DNA of 64,000 bases from Oreohelix idahoensis. Taxonomy: Eukaryota > Mollusca > Gastropoda > Stylommatophora > Oreohelicidae. Every line of letters starts with the position of its first letter. Position 1 is the first letter of the stretch. Under the pieces are notes generated by a model that had not been told where the DNA came from, did no database searches, and saw nothing but the letters and a program-made list of their open reading frames with translations. The stretch lies in assembly GCA_024509875.1 (NCBI GenBank), contig JAMPIV010005830.1, forward strand, positions 350,501 through 414,500, read 5' to 3'. The translations under genes and the position numbers were made by a program. Positions 45,591 to 59,230 of the stretch are shown here, one piece after another.

Positions 45591-46164
45591 AGAGGTTATA
45601 ATTGGGGTATATTGTGCGTTAGGTTCTTCGATGCTGGCCGGTTGTTAGTCCTGAAAAGGACTGGTCCTAAGAAGGACCACTAGCTCACTGTCTTGATTCT
45701 CTTCGTTGTTTGTCTGTTCGTGTTGCCGTGGCGTGTTCCAGTGTATTTCATATCCTGCCTCACTATCTGGCTTGTGTGGTTTTGTGTGTTTTTACCCTCC
45801 TCGTTTCTGTTTCTTGTGTCTTCCTTTTCTCCTGTATCTGAAATAGCGCTTTTTCTATTATTGTTGGGAGTAGCTTTTCTAGCGTTTCCTCGATTACTTC
45901 TTCGTCTGATTGGTCGTTCGTTTTAGTTTCTCGTGTGTTAGATGTAATTTCCTCAATGGCTATTCTTTCTGCTTCTATTCTTTTGAGTATTTCTGCGTTT
46001 TCTTCTTTCAGCTCTGTCAGCTTCTTGACATCTGTTTCTATTTGTTGCTGGATTCTTTTCATGTCTTCCAACATATGTCTAATGCTCTGCAGATCTATCA
46101 CATCTTCTCCACTGTCAGTTTGATCTTCGGGCGTCTGCCTGCTTCTGTTCTCGACCTGGAGTTT

Positions 46165-46434
46165 TTTTGTTTTTTTTTAACCAGCGGCACTTGGGCTTTC
46201 AGCCCTTCGGCCCAATGACATGTCATTGCGAGGCTGGGGAACCTGAGGACTTTCCTTCCAACCCGGTCAGGAGCTTCGCTCCTTCCCATCCACAGAGGGT
46301 TTATCACAGGAGCCGTTCAGGCTATTCAGTCAAATTTCCGGCCGTAAACATTTCTTCAAACGCTGACGCCCGGGTTTGAACCATGAACACCTGGTCGCCA
46401 GTACAATGCCGAAGCCATTACACCAGCGCGGCTC
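46165..46434 (-). repeat. tRNA-headed SINE (family H), 270 bp, with 10-bp TSD
   Basis: The reverse complement starts 'ggagccgcgctggtgtaatg', with box B 'ggttcaaacccgggc', and ends in an A-rich tail. The direct repeat 'cctggagttt' flanks it at 46155-46164 and 46435-46444. The head resembles the SINE at 56648, but the body differs. Confidence 0.9.
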
Positions 46435-47447
46435 CCTGGAGTTTCAGTTTCATTTCTTTAACTTCCGCTGTCAGCTGATGTAGCTGTCTTCTATCTATCG
46501 TGCGCTTTTTGTCTGCAACATCCGCAGCCACTCTGTGTTTTGCCTCTTTGAAAGGGATGTTTTTGGACACAGCTTCCTTCAGGATGCTCTTAGTTTCCTG
46601 AAACACAGGGCAACCTCTGTACCTTGCCCCATGGTTTCCGTGGCACTTTGCACAGGTACGGTTTGCATTCATGGCCTTGTAATTGAGATCCTCCATCGCC
46701 TTGGGACAGTCGCGATATGGGTGGCTCCCCGCACAATACCGGCAAACTATATCTCTTCTGCACGTTTTCTTTGTGTGGGAAAACTGCTGGCAGTTAGAGA
46801 ACTGCATGACCGGAGGGATATATGCTTCTGTCCTTTTTGATGTAGTTTGGAGCGTCAGTCTCTCAGGTCTTGGTCGATCCTTCAATAGTTATTACAATCA
46901 GATTTGTATCTTTCTTGTCCCAAGTTTTCAGCCATTCTACCTGCGTGATTTTGACATCTGCGTTTTCGGTTTGTAGGTAGCTGTGAACCTCGCTTGTGGG
47001 TCATCTGGTATCAACCCCTCTTATGACCAACCCCTCTTATGACCAACTTCTTTGTTGTCTTGGATTTTTCCACCACTACTTTTATCTGGTGGGACAGCTG
47101 GACTTCTTTTGGACCGGACTCCAGTTCGATCATTAGCAAAGTGGTTGTTTCAGTGTTGTTGAGGGAAAGCACGACTCCCTTTTCGTGCCTCCCTACTTTA
47201 GCGATGCCTCTCCTGCCAGTTATTACTTCGAGGATACCGATTACTTTATCGTCGAGTAGGGCCCTGAGTGAGGCCTCACCTCCAGACATCTGGGTGATCT
47301 TAACGATCCTCTCCTGTATCGTATCTGTGTTGATTGTCTTGTTAGTCTTTGTCCTTTGTTCCCTTCTGCGGTCTTGGTTAGAATAAGAATCATGTTCGTT
47401 GTTAGAAGGAGCCTTTTCTTGTGCCAGAGCTTTTGAGTTGTTATCAG

Positions 47448-48602
47448 CAAGGTTGCCACTGAAGTTCTAGAGATAAACCCAGATTTTCTTCTTTCAAAAA
47501 CCCAGAAATACCCAGATTATTTTATGCCTCAAATACACGTGATAGACGATGCTTACACAATCTTTTAGTGCAACTTTAGCAGAAATAAGCTGTGTGCTAC
47601 CAATTTTTATTTATTTCTTTATTTTAATTTTATTTTTTATTACCAAAAATTCACAATTATATAAAAATGATTGTATTAACACCCCAATATATGAACTCTT
47701 GAAAATGAGATATTTTAACAGTATCATACTTACAGTAGTTACATTAACAAAATGTTCCTCAAATCAAATATATAATGTTAGTTGTAACTTGTTGCTGTTG
47801 AAAATTGTCACTTGTCAGCGACTCGGCATCCATGTCGACGACTTCTCCTTCGTCAAGATCATATGCATGAATTGACAACGTGGAATCTTGATTGTGGAGT
47901 TCCAAAATCTTTGCATATCTCTGCCGACAACGTCCTTCACGCACATCTTCAACCACGCTTTTACTACGATTAAACTTATGACAAACTCCATCTTTGGCAA
48001 CTGCTTGCTTGGCTAGTATTCGATTGGAAACTGTTTCACACAAAAGCTTGTTCGTTTGTTTAGTTTTAACTAAGTTAACCTTCAAAAACACTCTTTCGAC
48101 GCATGCTGAGGAGTGAGGTGACGTGTGTGTCGTCACGCTGCTACAACTACCAAGCGTACCTTCATCATCGCTCATTTTATAATCTTATAATAACAACAAA
48201 AAAACAATATGCTGTTTATCTGCTTAAGTCTAAAATTTAAAAAGAATACTTTAAAACACATCGCACAAATGACTGAGTATTGTAGATGACAGCCATTAAC
48301 AGAATAACAGGAAATAGATAGCTGATGTAAAAAATTAAAAAAAAAACAACGTCGTTGATGTGTTTAAAAACAAGAATTAAGTTTAAGTGGAATAAAAAAT
48401 ATATAGCACATAATTTTTTACATTTAATTATAATATAAATATAATGTATAATGCTCAGTGCACAGAATATACATACATTGTAAATGTCAATTGTCAAATA
48501 TACCCAGATTAATGCAGATTTGGAAAAAAAATACACAGATACCCAGATGGAAGCCAAAAAACCCAGATCTAGTAAAAAAAATACCCAGCTGTGGCAACAC
48601 TG
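47448..48602 (-). mobile_element. Internally deleted hAT element, 1,155 bp, with perfect 8-bp TSD
   Basis: The left end 'caaggttgccactg' and the right end (reverse complement) 'cagtgttgccacag' are imperfect inverted repeats. The TSD 'gttatcag' lies at 47440-47447 and 48603-48610. Subterminal 'acccaga' repeats occur at both ends. It retains a transposase C-terminal piece. Confidence 0.92.
47759..48175 (-). pseudogene. hAT transposase C-terminal remnant (dimerisation region)
   Basis: 138 codons with 'SSACVERVFLKVNLVKTKQT' and 'NKLLCETVSNRILAKQA', which fit the conserved hAT C-terminal dimerisation motif. The BED zinc finger and most of the catalytic domain are missing, so it cannot transpose itself. 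It lies centrally in the 1,155-bp element, on the minus strand. Confidence 0.75.
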
Positions 48603-48734
48603 GTTATCAGTAGTTGTTTCGTCCGGACTAGGTCTAGTCGTTTGCGTCTCGGGGTTTTTGTTGGCTTGCACGCCAGGAGCTACTTCTAATATTGCTTCTT
48701 GTAGAGAGAGCCTAAGGAACTCGTCTCCGTTGTA

Positions 48735-48960
48735 GTGGATTTGATGGTATTGTATGATTGTGATATTACTTAGTGTGCTGCATGAGGTCAGCTGTGAAGG
48801 CTCCTGAGATAAATGTAGCTGTGAATTTTCAGAAGGCCCTTCTTGCTACCACTACGACCTCACACCTATCTTTTTTTTTTTTCTAATGAATGTGGCTACG
48901 TTAAAATTCTAGGGTAATGATATGTAATGTGTTGTGGTAGTTTACATACACACACAGAGA
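48735..48960. repeat. Dispersed repeat family F, copy 1
   Basis: 'tcagctgtgaaggctcctga', 'cttcttgctaccac' and 'tggctacgttaaaattctag' recur in order at 59040-59180. It overlaps the putative ORF1 5' coding part, so it may be the LINE 5' end. Confidence 0.6.
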
Positions 48961-50610
48961 TATTTAATAAGTCTAATAATATTAATAAAATGTTATAACA
49001 CACTGAACTAACTCAAGCTGTGTAAAATTTTTGATAATAAATTTTCTTTAAGTTTATTTGTTCTGAACCAAGGTTTTATTTTGGTCAGAACATATGAAAG
49101 GTTTTGCAATTATGAATGAAATGCATGAATATATGGCATAATAAATGAAAGGTGCGTACATATGTATTTTACACGACTAGTTAATGTTACTACTGTTTAT
49201 AGTTGTAATTTATATGGGAGAACGATTAATGGATTTACTGGTGGGGTGGCCTCATCACTCCCTGTCTATGGCGACTATACATTGTCCATTTATTGATGGG
49301 CATATAATTGGTGTGTTAGAAAATAAGTTGAGTTGGTGAATTTCCAGCAGGCCAGACGCTCACGTATCTTGAATGAGTAGCTCTGGTGCTGGAATCTGGT
49401 GGCCCCACCTCTCCGTGCTTGGGGGCAATATAAGGCTGCTCTACCAAAATATAAACTGCACGGGTCCACTCTTGTATTATTCAACACCTCATTTGACACC
49501 ACATTGGTGCCAAATAAAAACTCACAATTCTGTAATAAAAGTATTGGTCATGTGTCAGAATTCCATCCTCTAAACCATTTCTGGACACAACACTACACAC
49601 AACAACACCACATAGACGGGTCAGATCTCTTTGACCATACAACACATCTTACCAAGTTGGTTTCACATAGGATAAGTTCCCCCAGACTACATATTCTGAA
49701 ATATGTTCATTAGCTTTCTGCCATAGAATAGGATAGGTGATATGTTCCACTGATCTCAACACTTGATCTGCCCTTCATAATCCTTGCTGGAGTTTATGTA
49801 TTTTGTTTGTCTCTAGACCCTGAACTGGGGCGGGGGGTCTAGAGCGAATCCTTACTTGTTGTAAGGGATAGTTTTTGATATGGCAGTATCAAATCACTCG
49901 AAACATTAAATACATATTAAAATATACAAAGAAATAATTTCAGTCTTACCAGAATTATGAATATAGAACACAGTTATCTGCTAGCAAAACTCAGCTGAGC
50001 TGCTGGCTTTAGTATGGCGTCCCTCTAAATATTTCAATTAGCTTCTGGGAAATACACCACTGAATTATTTACTGTGTCTACTACTGGACAGTTTATGTAG
50101 AATGGCAAAAATGCGCGTCTGAGCGCCGATAATATATTCATCTATGGCCAATCACCGCCTTTTTTCCTTTTCAAATTCAAACCTCCTACCAAAAAGTCAT
50201 TTCAGTCATACCTCAGTCAAGTATGCATTATTGTCTGTTGGTCCGTCTGTCTCTACTTGCGTTTCACAAAAAAACACACTTGTTTTTTGAACCAACTCTG
50301 CCTTCCCCTACACAATTTTGCCTTTAAAGTTATTTTTAGCCACAATTCTCCACCCCATCCCCTCTCTTTCATTCCAACTAGATTTTAGCACTTGAGTCTC
50401 AAGGCCGCAGTTTTTGAAAATTAGGGACATTTTTTTTGTTTCAATGCAGTCGCTCGCTGATATGAACAACACAGTCTTTTGTCAATATCTTTCTTATTAT
50501 CTATCCGTCTGTATAAATGAAAGCATATTATTTCACTGCTCAGGATGGGCCATCCGGCCAGCTAGGTTTTATATTCCTAACATTATTATTAAGAAAAAGT
50601 TACTTTTCAA
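48961..50610. other. Unassigned AT-rich DNA
   Basis: No recognisable protein, array or element ends. Confidence 0.45.
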
Positions 50611-50612
50611 GG

Positions 50613-51286
50613 TTAGTTGGTTTTTTTGAAATATTTTCGAGCATCTTCTGTAATGCGTTCGTCTCTGAATTCAAATAAACGGACTAAGTTATCGCAAAAG
50701 CGTCCAAGAAATGACTGTTGCGTATAATAGCTAAGGTCCCTTTTGTCGATTTCTTTACCTTGTGTCAACTTGGGGACGTGAATTTTTTCCTTGCCCCACC
50801 AATTGCGTCTTTTTAGCCTTGCTAGTTTCAAGCACGTGTTCAGTCATATTTTTTCCTTTTGATCTCCGTTCTCATCCCGTTCCAAGGGTAAACGTTTTGC
50901 CTTCACGTCTAACAATTTAATGTCCATGGCGGGTGGTGACCCGCGGCGTGGGCGATCATGTATTCTAGTAGCTTACGCATTAGTTTTTATCCCTACATTT
51001 TATCTTTGGAGATATTTTAACGTTGCATCACGGTTAATTTTATCACATCCGTCTTGAATTCTGCGTCTATAATTGTCTCCGCGATATCTTCTGTGTCTTC
51101 CTCTTGTGCTTGTACCTGTCTGTGCTGAAGAGCTGTCTCTTCCACCTCCTTCTTAGTGTTTGAAGGTGGGTCGGCTGTTCTTTCCGGGTGGCTGAATTTG
51201 ATTTTGTTATTCTCCTGGTTGTTGTTCAGCGCTGGTGGGCTGGTGTATACTTTCCTCTTCTTGGCGCTTGGTTTATTTCGGACCAT
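50613..51286 (-). other. Two short frames resembling the start of a LINE ORF1 or small protein
   Basis: The minus-strand frame 51286-51017 begins MVRNKPSAKKRKVYTSPP, basic like a nuclear-localisation segment, then turns acidic. A second frame at 50831-50613 is 'KLARLKRRNWWGKEKIHVPK'-like. Codon content looks protein-like, but I recognise no family. It may be the N-terminal part of another LINE. Confidence 0.3.
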
Positions 51287-51475
51287 TTTGACTATATTGC
51301 GATCGGTGGAGTTTTCCCGTAGGGCTGATCTGTGTGCTGTCTGTGATCGGAGTGTGTGATTAAGTCGCCAACGTCGTTACGGCCTTAAATATGACGTCAG
51401 AGACGCAGTAATAAAAGTTAGGTTTAGGGGTTAGGAACTTTAACCATAACCCTAAATCTAATCCTAATCCAAGAA

Positions 51476-51604
51476 GGCGTCCATAGCCTTTATCGGACAA
51501 TCAAAGGCGTCCATAGCCTTTATCGGACAATCAAAGGGGCTCACAGCTTTCACCGGACAATCAAATGGGTCTATAGCCTTCATCGGACAATCAAACGGGT
51601 CCAT
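51476..51604. repeat. 30-bp tandem array, 4-5 units
   Basis: The unit contains 'ggcgtccatagcctttatcg' then 'gacaatcaaa'. The same unit occurs at 57158-57215. Confidence 0.9.
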
Positions 51605-51615
51605 GTCGCACGCAC

Positions 51616-51625
51616 GCACGCACAC

Positions 51626-51684
<59 letters not shown>
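51616..51684. repeat. (CA/CG)n and (CT)n microsatellite
   Basis: 'cacgcacgcacgcaca' followed by about 55 bp of CT repeats. Confidence 0.95.
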
Positions 51685-52882
<1,198 letters not shown>

Positions 52883-53059
52883 GAAGGGGGTGGGGGGAAA
52901 GAGAGAAGAGATAAATGAGGAAGCTAAAGACATAAGGAGGTTGAGGAGCTGCAGGAGGTAGAAGAAGAGGGAGAAAAGTCGAGGAACAACAGGAGAATGA
53001 TGTAGAAGAATAAGACGAGGAAGTGGAGCAAAGGAAGAGAAGCAGATTATGGCTATGGC

Positions 53060-53300
53060 TGTTTGACTAGATTAATTCATTCATTCAATACCCTTCAACT
53101 CCCCCAAACCCATGCCAAATCCTCCTGCCGCGTCCCTTCAACTCAAGGTCTGTCAACGTCCCCCTCATCATTTTCACTTCTGTCTCCAGTTCTCTTCTCC
53201 ATGTGTGCGTGTTTGTATTTTTGTTCTGAGTTGACCTCTACCTCTTACCATGGGGAATCCAGAAGCACTGCCTTGTAAATGTTATCAATAAGATCCCTTG
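53060..53300 (-). pseudogene. LINE family 1 tail, inverted copy
   Basis: The reverse complement resembles 5810-6010: 'ggagaagagaactggagac' and 'gacgttgacagacc' with the AATGA-type tail next to 'attaattcattcattcaata'. The frame is destroyed. Confidence 0.7.
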
Positions 53301-53349
53301 ATGTGTCTGGTAAGATGGTGGTGGTGTGATCACAGATTCAGAACGGGAA

Positions 53350-53625
53350 TCAACCAGCAGTCATGGCTTTCCCTGGCGCTCCTTATTCAACATGGGCCAC
53401 TACTCAAGCTGGTCCCACTGCAGGAAGCCTTCACCAAGCATTCACAAGCTCTTGCGGTGGTGGTTGCCGCAGCTATTCCTTGACATGATAAAGTTGCCAG
53501 ACCGATGCACAGCCAAGTATCAGTGGCCTTGTACGACATGCCAGAGCGTGCAGTAGGCCTATTCTTTCTTCGTCTCTTCTAAGAATCCCGGGTACCACAC
53601 GTGGGGCTATCAGCAGTCATGAATA
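53350..53625 (+). repeat. Dispersed repeat family A, full-looking copy
   Basis: Landmarks: 'ggcgctccttattcaacatg', 'aagcattcacaagctcttgc', 'ggtggtggttgccgcagcta', 'ggccttgtacgacatgcc', 'gtaccacacgtggggc'. Confidence 0.75.
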
Positions 53626-53864
53626 CAATAAGTGTTCCAGATAAAGTCTTTGGGTAGCTGTAAAGAAGCAGCATAGAATAACAAACACGCGGCTCATAGC
53701 CCGGCAGAATAAATGAAATTTATCATGACATCTGGCGGCAAAGATAAAGAGAACATTGAAAGAAAAAATAAGATTTGAAATATTGATGATCGCCCGCCAC
53801 TTTGAGAGCCGTGTGCTTTTTTTTTAAATAATATTTATTTTATTTTTTTAGTGGTATTTGACCT

Positions 53865-53956
53865 TTTAAAGAACGTGGCCTAAATTGTAAAGCTGTCAAC
53901 TCATGGACCAAAATGACTGACTTCTACGACTCCCGAATCCGACTACACAGCCCTGA
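53865..53956. mobile_element. 3' end of the 8.8-kb type hAT family (fragment)
   Basis: Ends 'aatccgactacacagccctg', the same terminal sequence as the hAT element at 8794-9645. No left terminus was found. Confidence 0.55.
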
Positions 53957-54029
53957 TTGTAACAGGTCTCCCTCCCCAATAATTTGTTTGGTGTAATGAG
54001 AACAATGTTGACAGCGAGTAGCACAACTT

Positions 54030-54292
54030 AATTACAGGTAAACGTAGTCTCACAGCAGACACTGCCGTAGGGGAGTGACAAGTTTAGATACAACACTACA
54101 CTAGGTACAGCGTCATGAGGTGGGGTAACCAGTTCGCTTGCTCTCCGCCTTAAGCCTTGCCCTAGATCAGGAGCACAGTCAGATATCCATTTACAGCTGG
54201 GTAGACTGCAGCGTGACGCTACCAGGTTTCGAACCCGGTAACTTTGCCACTGGAGGCTAGCGCCCTAACCATTCTGCAAATCGCACGCTCGC
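54030..54292 (-). repeat. tRNA-derived SINE (family B), inverted, well preserved
   Basis: The reverse complement has box A 'tggttagggcgctagcct', box B 'gggttcgaaacctgg', the core 'ctacccagctgtaaatggat' and the 3' end 'cccctacggcagtgtctgct'. Confidence 0.82.
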
Positions 54293-55232
<940 letters not shown>

Positions 55233-56635
55233 AATATATTATCAATGTGGGTTTAAGGTAATATTGGTATGTGTAGAATCATTGTGTTATTTCTGGGGGA
55301 AAACCTGAAGTGTGTTTGTTTAGTTTAATTGTATTAAATCAGTAGAATTGAGCTAGTTGTTTGTGGAAAGCATTTTAAAGATATTATGCTTGCTGGAAAG
55401 AACTATACAAACTGGAGGAAGGAATTACTATAACAGATTGATTTTCTGTATTATTTGATATATGACACAATAATTACCATAAGGCATATATGCTTTTATA
55501 GAAACAAATCATGGACAAAACTGTAACAAGTGAATTACTGAACTATTGTGCTAGAACTGGAACGAATTGTGTAATTCATGACTTACTATGTCTCTTGTGA
55601 TTAACCACAGCTTGTCTGAACTGTCTCATTATACCTCCTGACTGGCTAAGGAGACAATGAGCGATACTACGTAGGTTGTATATATTGTTTCAGGTTATAT
55701 CCTGCCCTGAGTGTCATACACAATCTCTAGTGACCAAGTCAGCAAATAGATGTTCCAGTTTGTCAGAGCTTTTGCCAGAATTAACTGTGTCATCTTGACA
55801 AGTGGAGGACCCGCAGTGGTGGGGATCTATCCAATCATACTGCTGTACGAGGCCTAGGAAGGACTTTGTTTCAGATAAGTAGCTCAGTGTTGGGCTACTT
55901 CAACTTTCAAATACCATAAACCCACCTACGAATAAACTATGTGGTGTTGAAAACACTGTGGTGTATATAGAAGACATTTGACAGTCATATGAGTCATAAA
56001 GTAACATTTATATTCATCTATACAGGAAAGCACAAAAATAGAGACAGATTCCATCAGGAAGCAAGATAACAGTGAATATGAACTATATTAGTTTAAGACA
56101 TTAACTGTAAATGTGTTATGTATATATATGAAAGTGACCCATAATTTATTTTGCAATCAATTGAATTTTATTTGAAAATTAACAAAGAACACAGAAGAAA
56201 AGATCTTGTATATAAATAAATTATAAATTGTACCCAGAGTCTTCAGTGAATTATTTAAATTTGGTTTAAAGTTCTTGTGTAGTTAATTACCCCTAGCAGA
56301 GTCATTGTCTAAGGTTAGTCTGGAGAGGAGCCCATAGGAATCTAGATAGTACATTACCATCTCATCTAGGAACATATACAGCTTGACTATACCTTTGATG
56401 TCGATACACAATTACTCTTTTCAGAGAATGGGGTATTTCTTGTAATACCAGTCTCTTATCTGGCACTATCCTGGCATCATCTGATACATCTATTTGTCCA
56501 GGATAATATCACCATCATTATATCTTTCCTCTCGCTACACTTAAGAATCAAACATTACAAGCACAATGAAAGTCAATATCAGTTTTAATATCAGTGAGTC
56601 ACTGTCGTATAGTAAGTAGGTCTATCTTTATCACT
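55233..56635. other. Unassigned AT-rich DNA
   Basis: No confident feature. 'tcttgacaagtggaggaccc' near 55792 looks superficially like an LTR end followed by a primer site, but no LTR pair was seen. Confidence 0.4.
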
Positions 56636-56647
56636 ATCTATCTTTTC

Positions 56648-57004
56648 GGGAGCCGCGCTAGCGTAGTGGTTACAACACCGCTCTGGCGACCGGGTGATAC
56701 AGGATCAAACCCGGGCGACGGCATTTGAGGATTTTTCGTCGACCGGGATTTGGACTGGATTAACTCGAGACCTGGCGAGGATATTTGAAGGAGTGTCGTC
56801 GACCAGGGACTGGCGGCTCCTGAGCCGACCCAGCTGCAATGGGTACCTCCGAAATCGGCAAGTATTTGCCTGAATGGCGAGGGACACCTGTCTCTGTACA
56901 AGAAATAAAAGGATACTCACGTAAAATCAATGTCAGGTTAGACATAAATAATAACCTGAGATTTCGCCTCGAGTATTAGCGGGCGTACGAAAAAAAAAAA
57001 AAAA
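56648..57004 (+). repeat. tRNA-derived SINE (family H/C-like head), 357 bp, with 12-bp TSD
   Basis: The head 'gggagccgcgctagcgtagt' with box A-like 'gcgtagtggttacaac' and box B-like 'ggatcaaacccgggc' is followed by the core 'gacccagctgcaatgggtac' and a poly-A tail of about 15. The direct repeat 'atctatcttttc' flanks it at 56636-56647 and 57005-57016. The clean TSD and A-tail indicate a relatively recent insertion. Confidence 0.93.
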
Positions 57005-57157
57005 ATCTATCTTTTCCAACATCTTTCACATCTTTTGTTTTTCATTGTCACCCCCATTTTTCTGTTTCATGGTTGTTCAAGTAATCTTTTAACCACTTAT
57101 CTTTCGGAACCACACATTTCCTCGTTAGAAATCTTGTGGAACACCAGCTTGGTCATA

Positions 57158-57215
57158 GATCGGACAATCAAAGGGGCCCATAGCCTTCATCGGACAATTA
57201 AAGGGGCCCACAGCC
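57158..57215. repeat. 30-bp tandem repeat, 2 units (same family as 51476)
   Basis: 'atcggacaatcaaaggggcc' and 'atcggacaattaaaggggcc'. Confidence 0.85.
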
Positions 57216-58144
57216 CCACAGTACATAACTTCTTTGATATCTAAGTCCCGGTGTAAACATCGTCAGACATGCCACCTAGAAATATTGATTATTTTGGAAG
57301 ACAATATGGTAGTCTTTTCATGGCTAAGCCGCTGTTAAAACAAACGACGGTTACTGCCTAACAATACAATAGCCGGTGCAAATATGGACTTGGGCTACAA
57401 TGGACTCGGGACGCACACATGAATGATTGTTGCCAGATGGAAAAACAGCACGACACAATAAACCGAGAGATTAATGGCTCGCCGCATGCAAGATAATAAA
57501 ACAGGAAATACACGGAAAGCAACAATGGACAGCAGGATTTGTGATAGGAGAAGGTGGGTGATTTTTTTTATTAACCGGCAAATCCGAAAACACCGGGTTG
57601 TCACGCAAACGAACCCATAGCACGGAATTGAAGTTGGTGGCGAAAACCCCACCCTTTTGGCCAGGGCGTGAAAGATGTACATGCAAAAGGTCACAATATG
57701 GAGGCCTAGCGATTGGTTTAGAGGCGGAGTTTCACGTCACAGGCAAGATTTGGGAACATATGGGGCCATTCAGGAATATAAAGTACGATATGCTCAATAG
57801 TGGTCAGTACGAAATTTTCATCCGTGTGGCGAAGAAGTTTTTCCCCAAAAGAATAGCCTGCTATTAATTCAGCGTGGATAAGTAATTCACATCTGTGGTG
57901 TATTGTAATTTTGCGAAAGGGAAAAGGAGTGTGCCCAACAGAAGTCTGAGTCTGCACCTTATGTGTTTGGCGTCTACCAGAAAGAAACTAGCAAAGTGTA
58001 CATCTGGATAGCAGAATTTGCAATTTAGGACATCCTTAACTTCCTGTTAAGAAGGAAGAATTCTCGCCCACGTTTACAAGGTGGTCGCGCAGCATTTTAT
58101 CACCTGCTTATCAAGTGCTCAGAAGTCGATTCTCTTATTTACAT
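57216..58144. other. Unassigned
   Basis: An 89-codon plus frame at 57598-57867 and overlapping minus frames have no recognisable domain. Confidence 0.35.
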
Positions 58145-58430
58145 CAAGTTCAACTCATCCAATAGCGTATTCCCTGAGTCAAGAGTACATACTCCCAAGC
58201 GGATTCTCATAATTATATCAAGTTCAACGCACTCCAACGCATATCTTACGAATCAAGATTTCGTATTTACAAGTTGAGTGGCACATACAGCTAGGAAGTT
58301 CAACGCACTCCTACGCATATTTTATTAATCAAGATTTCATATTTACAAGTTGAGTGGCCTATACAGCTAGCAAGTTCAACTCACTCCAAAGCATATTTTA
58401 TGAATCAAGAGTATATACTCAAGTACATGT
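58145..58430. repeat. 76-bp tandem repeat, about 4 units
   Basis: The unit starts 'agttcaacgcactccaacgc' and includes 'catatttacaagttgagtgg'. Starts are at about 58147, 58221, 58297 and 58373. Confidence 0.9.
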
Positions 58431-59009
58431 CTACATACCATGATCAGTTAGTGAAGATCTCCAGTCTAGCCAGTACCTTTCAGAGATCAGACAACATACA
58501 TTTTCCTAAGGCATCTGTCAATGGTTTGTCAACGCTACAGCGATGCTGCCTAACACTGAAGGATTGCATCGTCAAATTTCTCACTATAACATCCCTTTTC
58601 ATCAGTAGGTCCTCGTCTTGGAGATAACACACACAACATACCATCCACCTAAATTGGACAGTCTATACATACCCCTGTATCATCATACAGTGGAGGAGCA
58701 TTAAGAGACACACAGACAGTGTACATTAGACATTAGTGTGTGTCACGGCGCTATTTTAGGCCGTGTGGGTACTTGCTTGTTTAGTGACAAGGCAAGCCGA
58801 TCGGAAGCCGACAAAAATAGCCGAACGACTGAGTCACATGACCAGCGGGAAGATTCGGGCGCCAAGGGATTTTTTGAGCGCCAAAAATGGTAGTGAGGAT
58901 TCGACGGCCGTCCGGTTTGGGCGCAGATTGTATGCCAGCTTGATGCTGCCCAAATTCTGGGGAATATCATGATACAGTGCCCGCCAAATTAGTCTTATTG
59001 TGGTAAAGT
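58431..59009. other. Unassigned, with a GC-richer patch
   Basis: 58740-58985 is richer in GC than its surroundings ('gaagattcgggcgccaaggg'). No gene recognised. Confidence 0.4.
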
Positions 59010-59230
59010 GGGATGTTATAAATATTTATAAGGGACTTAGTGTACTGACTGAGATCAGCTGTGAAGGTATCTGTATCTAATAGGTGTAGTGTTTTACAGA
59101 TAACCTTACTTGCTACCACATTATACCTCAGTCAGAATTATTCTGGAATATTGTGATGACTACGTTAAATGTCTAGGGTATGTATATGATGAAGTGTAAG
59201 TCACAACAACAACAGACAGATAAACAATTT
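59010..59230. repeat. Dispersed repeat family F, copy 2
   Basis: 'atcagctgtgaaggtatctg', 'cttacttgctaccac' and 'actacgttaaatgtctaggg' parallel 48783-48920. Confidence 0.6.

Larger units (their letters stand above)
45763..48860 (-). pseudogene. LINE ORF1 (zinc-knuckle nucleic-acid-binding protein), interrupted twice
   Basis: Pieces on the minus strand are collinear. N-terminal: 48603 to about 48850. Middle: 47439 to 47011. Zinc-knuckle part 46885-46435, with 'CRYCAGSHPYRDCP' and 'CAKCHGNHGARYRGCP' preceded by 'AYIPPVMQFSNCQQFSHTKK'. C-terminal coiled coil: 46164-45763 ('MLEDMKRIQQQIETDVKKLT'). The layout matches ORF1 of I/Jockey-type LINEs, which binds element RNA. A hAT element (47448-48602) and a SINE (46165-46434) break it; the reading frame is kept across both TSD junctions. 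A further frame loss lies at about 46890-47010. No ORF2 follows. Confidence 0.85.

Noticed and set aside
55780..55830. LTR end plus primer-binding site
   Set aside because: Only one suggestive junction; no paired LTR or coding domain found nearby.
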